Source of the DNA: Hoeflea sp.
Lineage (GTDB): Bacteria; Pseudomonadota; Alphaproteobacteria; Rhizobiales; Rhizobiaceae
Length of the DNA: 64,000 nucleotides
Direction of reading: 5' to 3'
Assembly: GCF_030682515.1 (NCBI RefSeq)
Contig: NZ_JAUXOD010000051.1
Location: 186,001-250,000, forward strand
Positions 61,749 through 64,000 of the stretch are shown piece after piece. The stretch's first letter is position 1, and each line of letters starts with the position of its first letter. The notes beneath the pieces were generated by a model, which saw only the letters and a program-made list of their open reading frames with translations, was not told the DNA's origin and did no database searches. Made by a program: the position numbers and the translations under genes.

Positions 61749-62201
61749 ATGATCAGCAAGGGCTACATGGATCTTGCCCTTGAGGAAGCCCGCGCAGCAG
61801 CCGCCCGCGGCGAAGTGCCGGTGGGCGCGGTGATCGTGCGCGACGGCGTGGTGCTGGCCCGCGCGGGCAACCGGACCCGGGAGCTCAACGACGTCACCGC
61901 CCACGCCGAAATCCTCGCCATCAGGGAGGCCGCCCAAACCCTTGGAAGCGAGCGGCTGGTTGACGCCGATCTCTATGTGACGCTCGAACCCTGCACCATG
62001 TGCGCGGCGGCGATCTCGTTTGCCCGGCTGCGGCGGCTCTATTTCGGCGCCGAGGACGAAAAGGGCGGCGCCGTGACCAGCGGCGTGCGGTTCTTCAACC
62101 AGCCCACCTGCCACCATGCGCCCGAGATCTATCCCGGCATGGCATCGGGTGACGCGATGCGTTTGCTCAAGGACTTCTTCAAGGACAGGCGTCAGGTCTG
62201 A
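61749..62201 (+). CDS. tadA: tRNA-specific adenosine deaminase
   Basis: 150 residues from ATG 61749; ATG 61767 (MDLALEEA) with aaggg 4 bases before it is an alternative that keeps the whole domain. Deaminase motifs: zinc ligand and proton shuttle in TAHAEILAIREA (His52, Glu54) and EPCTMCAAA (Cys82, Cys85). It converts A34 of tRNA-Arg(ACG) to inosine. RELNDVTAHAE and FNQPTCHHAPE are close to the rhizobial enzymes. Divergent from rluB. Confidence 0.92.
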   Translation: MISKGYMDLALEEARAAAARGEVPVGAVIVRDGVVLARAGNRTRELNDVTAHAEILAIREAAQTLGSERLVDADLYVTLEPCTMCAAAISFARLRRLYFGAEDEKGGAVTSGVRFFNQPTCHHAPEIYPGMASGDAMRLLKDFFKDRRQV

Positions 62202-62211
62202 GGCTTCAGAC

Positions 62212-62880
62212 TTACCAGGGCCACCAGCTCCGCTTGCCGGTGCCGGCCTTCTTGGCTTCGGCGATGCGGCGGCGTTCCTTGGCCTTTTCAGGCTCGCCCA
62301 GATCGCCCACCGGGGCGGTCTCCGCCGGCTTGCGGTAGGTCAGCGGCGGATCGGAAAGATAGCGGCGCCGATCCGAATAGGCGCCCTGCTGGATCTTCCT
62401 GTTCTCCTGGAAGGTCTTCCGCTGCTGGGCGGTGTTGCTCACTTCGACCGGAGTGGGCGGACCGTCAGCCGCCCGGCCGCCGACTGCCGGGGTCGGCCCA
62501 GCCGATGAGGCCACGCGCCTGGCCAAGGGCGAGCGGAACGTGGCGCTGTCGGGGTTGGCATCAGCCTCGGCGATCAGCCGCCTGCGGGTTTCCTCGGGTG
62601 ATTCCACCCAGGCCGGATTTTCACTCACGACATTCTGCTGGGGCGTGGGAAGGCTCGCGGTATTGGTCGGCTTCACGATGTCCGGGCGGGGCTTGTACTC
62701 GATCCCCTGGGCCTTGTTGGTTCCGCTCAGCGTGGCAATATTGCCCAGGTCATCAATCAACTGCACCGTTGACGGCTTGTCAGTGCCATAGGTCGGGCCA
62801 AGGCAACCCGACAACGTCAGGCTTGCGGCAATGAGTGCGCCGATGGTCACGCCGGCGCGATACTCTGTCTTCATTGTCAT
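62212..62880 (-). CDS. Lipoprotein of unknown function
   Basis: 222 residues. A lipoprotein signal (GVTIGALIAASLTLSGC) ends in the lipobox LSGC, so the mature protein is lipid-anchored at Cys26 or close by. The mature part is hydrophilic and proline-rich with a basic, tryptophan-ending C-terminus (KKAGTGKRSWWPW). No domain recognised. Convergent with tadA, 10 bases apart. The start at ATG 62880 has ggga 8 bases upstream; a second ATG is 6 bases later. Confidence 0.78.
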   Translation of the reverse strand: MTMKTEYRAGVTIGALIAASLTLSGCLGPTYGTDKPSTVQLIDDLGNIATLSGTNKAQGIEYKPRPDIVKPTNTASLPTPQQNVVSENPAWVESPEETRRRLIAEADANPDSATFRSPLARRVASSAGPTPAVGGRAADGPPTPVEVSNTAQQRKTFQENRKIQQGAYSDRRRYLSDPPLTYRKPAETAPVGDLGEPEKAKERRRIAEAKKAGTGKRSWWPW

Positions 62881-63024
62881 GCACTGGGTCCCGTCTCAGA
62901 CAGTCACTGTGAATTGAGCTGCTTGTCGCCGGACAATCCGGCCTTTTTCAGGCAGGGTTTTACCGGATCAACGGCCCGAGAGCAATTGATCCGGAGAAAT
63001 TCGCTGCTGCGTCCATTGCCGCCC

Positions 63025-63056
63025 CTGCCCGGCCCCGGAATGTCCGGGCCGGGCAG
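63025..63056 (-). terminator. Hairpin after ileS
   Basis: ctgcccggccc / gggccgggcag, an 11-bp stem with a 10-nt centre that can pair further (gga/tcc), begins 8 bases after the ileS stop. It is GC-only with no U-tract, so Rho-independent termination is unsure. Confidence 0.48.
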
Positions 63057-63064
63057 GCCGGTGA

Positions 63065-64000
63065 TCACAGGCGGCCCAGTGCCTTGAGTTCGTGCAGGGC
63101 GGCCGCGTCGCGGGCGGAGACATCCGGAAACTCAGGATCGGAGCCGACATCGCCGGTGATCCGCCAGGAACGGGCGCATTTGGTGCCCTCGGCGAGCGCC
63201 GGAACGACGGCCACGGCGCCGACATCGTCAAGCCGGAACGCATCGTCGGGTCCGGCCGTCGTTTCAACGCGCAGCCCCGAGGTGATGCAGATCTCGGCGA
63301 AATCGCTGTCGCCGACCGCCTCGGCCAGCGCCGGATCGGTGATGTGGACAACGGGTGCCGCCTCCAGCGACGAGCCGATGCGCTTGTCGCGCCGCTCGAT
63401 CTCGAGTGCGCCCGAGACCACGCGCCGCACCGTGCGGATCTTCTTCCATTTCGCCGCCAGCGCATCATCGCGCCAGGCGCCGGGAACTTCGGGGAACTGT
63501 TCGAGGTGGACTGATTCGGCATCCGGCTTATGGGAGAGCCAGGCCTCCTCCATGGTGAAGGGCAGCATCGGCGCAAGCCAGGTCACCAGGCAATCGAAGA
63601 TGGTCCGGATCACCTGCAGCGAGGCGCGGCGGCGCAGGCTCGAGGGCGCGTCGCAGTAGAGCGCGTCCTTGCGGATGTCGAAATAGAACGCCGAGAGCTC
63701 GATGTTGGAGAAATCGGTGAGCGCGCGGGCGATGCGCTTGAAATCGAAATTGTCGTAGCCGGTGCGCACCAGCTGGTCGAGCTCCGAGAGCCGGTGCAGC
63801 ATCAGCCGCTCGAGTTCGGGCATGTCGGACGGCGCGATGGCGTCGCCCGCATCATGGGCCAGCGTGCCCAGCATCCAGCGGATGGTGTTGCGGAGCTTGC
63901 GGTAGGCGTCGATGTTGGTCTTGATCACGGTCTTGCCGAGGCGCTGGTCTTCCCAGTAGTCCGTGTTCATGACCCAGAGCCTGAGGATATCGGCGCCGGA
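63065..64000 (-). CDS. ileS: Isoleucyl-tRNA synthetase, C-terminal part (5' end outside window)
   Basis: The frame is open from the window edge to the stop at 63065 (about 312 codons seen). The first residues, [23 protein letters not shown], are the end of the catalytic region of class I synthetases; the anticodon-binding domain follows ([50 protein letters not shown]). The C-terminal zinc site of the E. coli enzyme is eroded: the usual KCxRCW pattern reads KCARSW and the later CxRC reads SARD. The track's ATG at 63970 is internal. Confidence 0.94.
   Translation of the reverse strand, partial: SGADILRLWVMNTDYWEDQRLGKTVIKTNIDAYRKLRNTIRWMLGTLAHDAGDAIAPSDMPELERLMLHRLSELDQLVRTGYDNFDFKRIARALTDFSNIELSAFYFDIRKDALYCDAPSSLRRRASLQVIRTIFDCLVTWLAPMLPFTMEEAWLSHKPDAESVHLEQFPEVPGAWRDDALAAKWKKIRTVRRVVSGALEIERRDKRIGSSLEAAPVVHITDPALAEAVGDSDFAEICITSGLRVETTAGPDDAFRLDDVGAVAVVPALAEGTKCARSWRITGDVGSDPEFPDVSARDAAALHELKALGRL

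Overview
The window is high-GC, densely packed bacterial chromosome with no mobile elements, rRNA, tRNA or CRISPR seen. Several features point to an alphaproteobacterium of the Hyphomicrobiales (Rhizobiales): Alphaproteobacteria-type small families (DUF2093, DUF4170), a perfect CtrA box, a GGAAC-N16-CGTT (EcfG-type) promoter, an alpha-r14-like sRNA with anti-Shine-Dalgarno loops, a stachydrine/dimethylglycine demethylase-like flavoenzyme with a non-pyrrolysine MttB homologue, and rhizobial-style sugar ABC operons. A Hoeflea- or Phyllobacteriaceae-like genus is a guess from gene content only.

Layout. 1-3.1 kb: 5' part of a DEAD-box RNA helicase and a DHA2 drug exporter (both minus). 3.3-5.3 kb: a small secreted protein under a stress-type promoter, a LysR regulator and an ArsC-type arsenate reductase. 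5.5-12.8 kb: a polyamine-type operon resembling E. coli ydcSTUVW (binding protein, ATPase, two permeases, gamma-aminobutyraldehyde dehydrogenase), then purU and a LysR gene. 12.9-13.1 kb: the sRNA locus (minus). 13.3-16.5 kb: a xylose-type ABC operon (minus) with a single-domain ATPase. Divergent from it, 16.7-21.0 kb: a ROK regulator whose gene overlaps a di-heme oxidoreductase gene, which overlaps a CRTAC1/FG-GAP gene. 21.1-23.7 kb: a LuxR-type solo and an AlkK/DmdB-like acyl-CoA ligase.

23.8-36.5 kb is a galactoside island. A divergent IclR regulator and its ATPase gene face an operon of binding protein, two permeases, GH36 alpha-galactosidase, SDR dehydrogenase, KDGal kinase, KDPGal aldolase, SMP-30 lactonase and GH42 beta-galactosidase. 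Together these import galactosides, release galactose and oxidise it by the DeLey-Doudoroff route, except that no galactonate dehydratase gene is present. A HigBA toxin-antitoxin pair follows. 37.2-42.4 kb carries the demethylase/MttB pair with a divergent LysR. 42.4-45.6 kb carries a GGDEF-EAL protein and a kinase-less PAS-PAS-REC-REC protein, with the CtrA box upstream of the latter.

45.9-64 kb is mostly housekeeping: mutL, DUF2093, a secreted Tudor/Agenet-like protein, the lipid A/Kdo block (lpxK, waaA, DUF374, DUF4170, a CysQ-like phosphatase, PmbA), a KefB-like antiporter, a VOC protein, a MATE exporter, a patatin, rsmD, an RluB-like pseudouridine synthase with an 84-bp tandem repeat tail, tadA, a lipoprotein and the 3' part of ileS.

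All three binding-protein genes of ABC operons are followed directly by a strong hairpin before the next transporter gene. The observations most worth follow-up are the sRNA, the ROK/di-heme/CRTAC1 unit, the CtrA-linked kinase-less receiver, and the near-leaderless stress-promoter gene.
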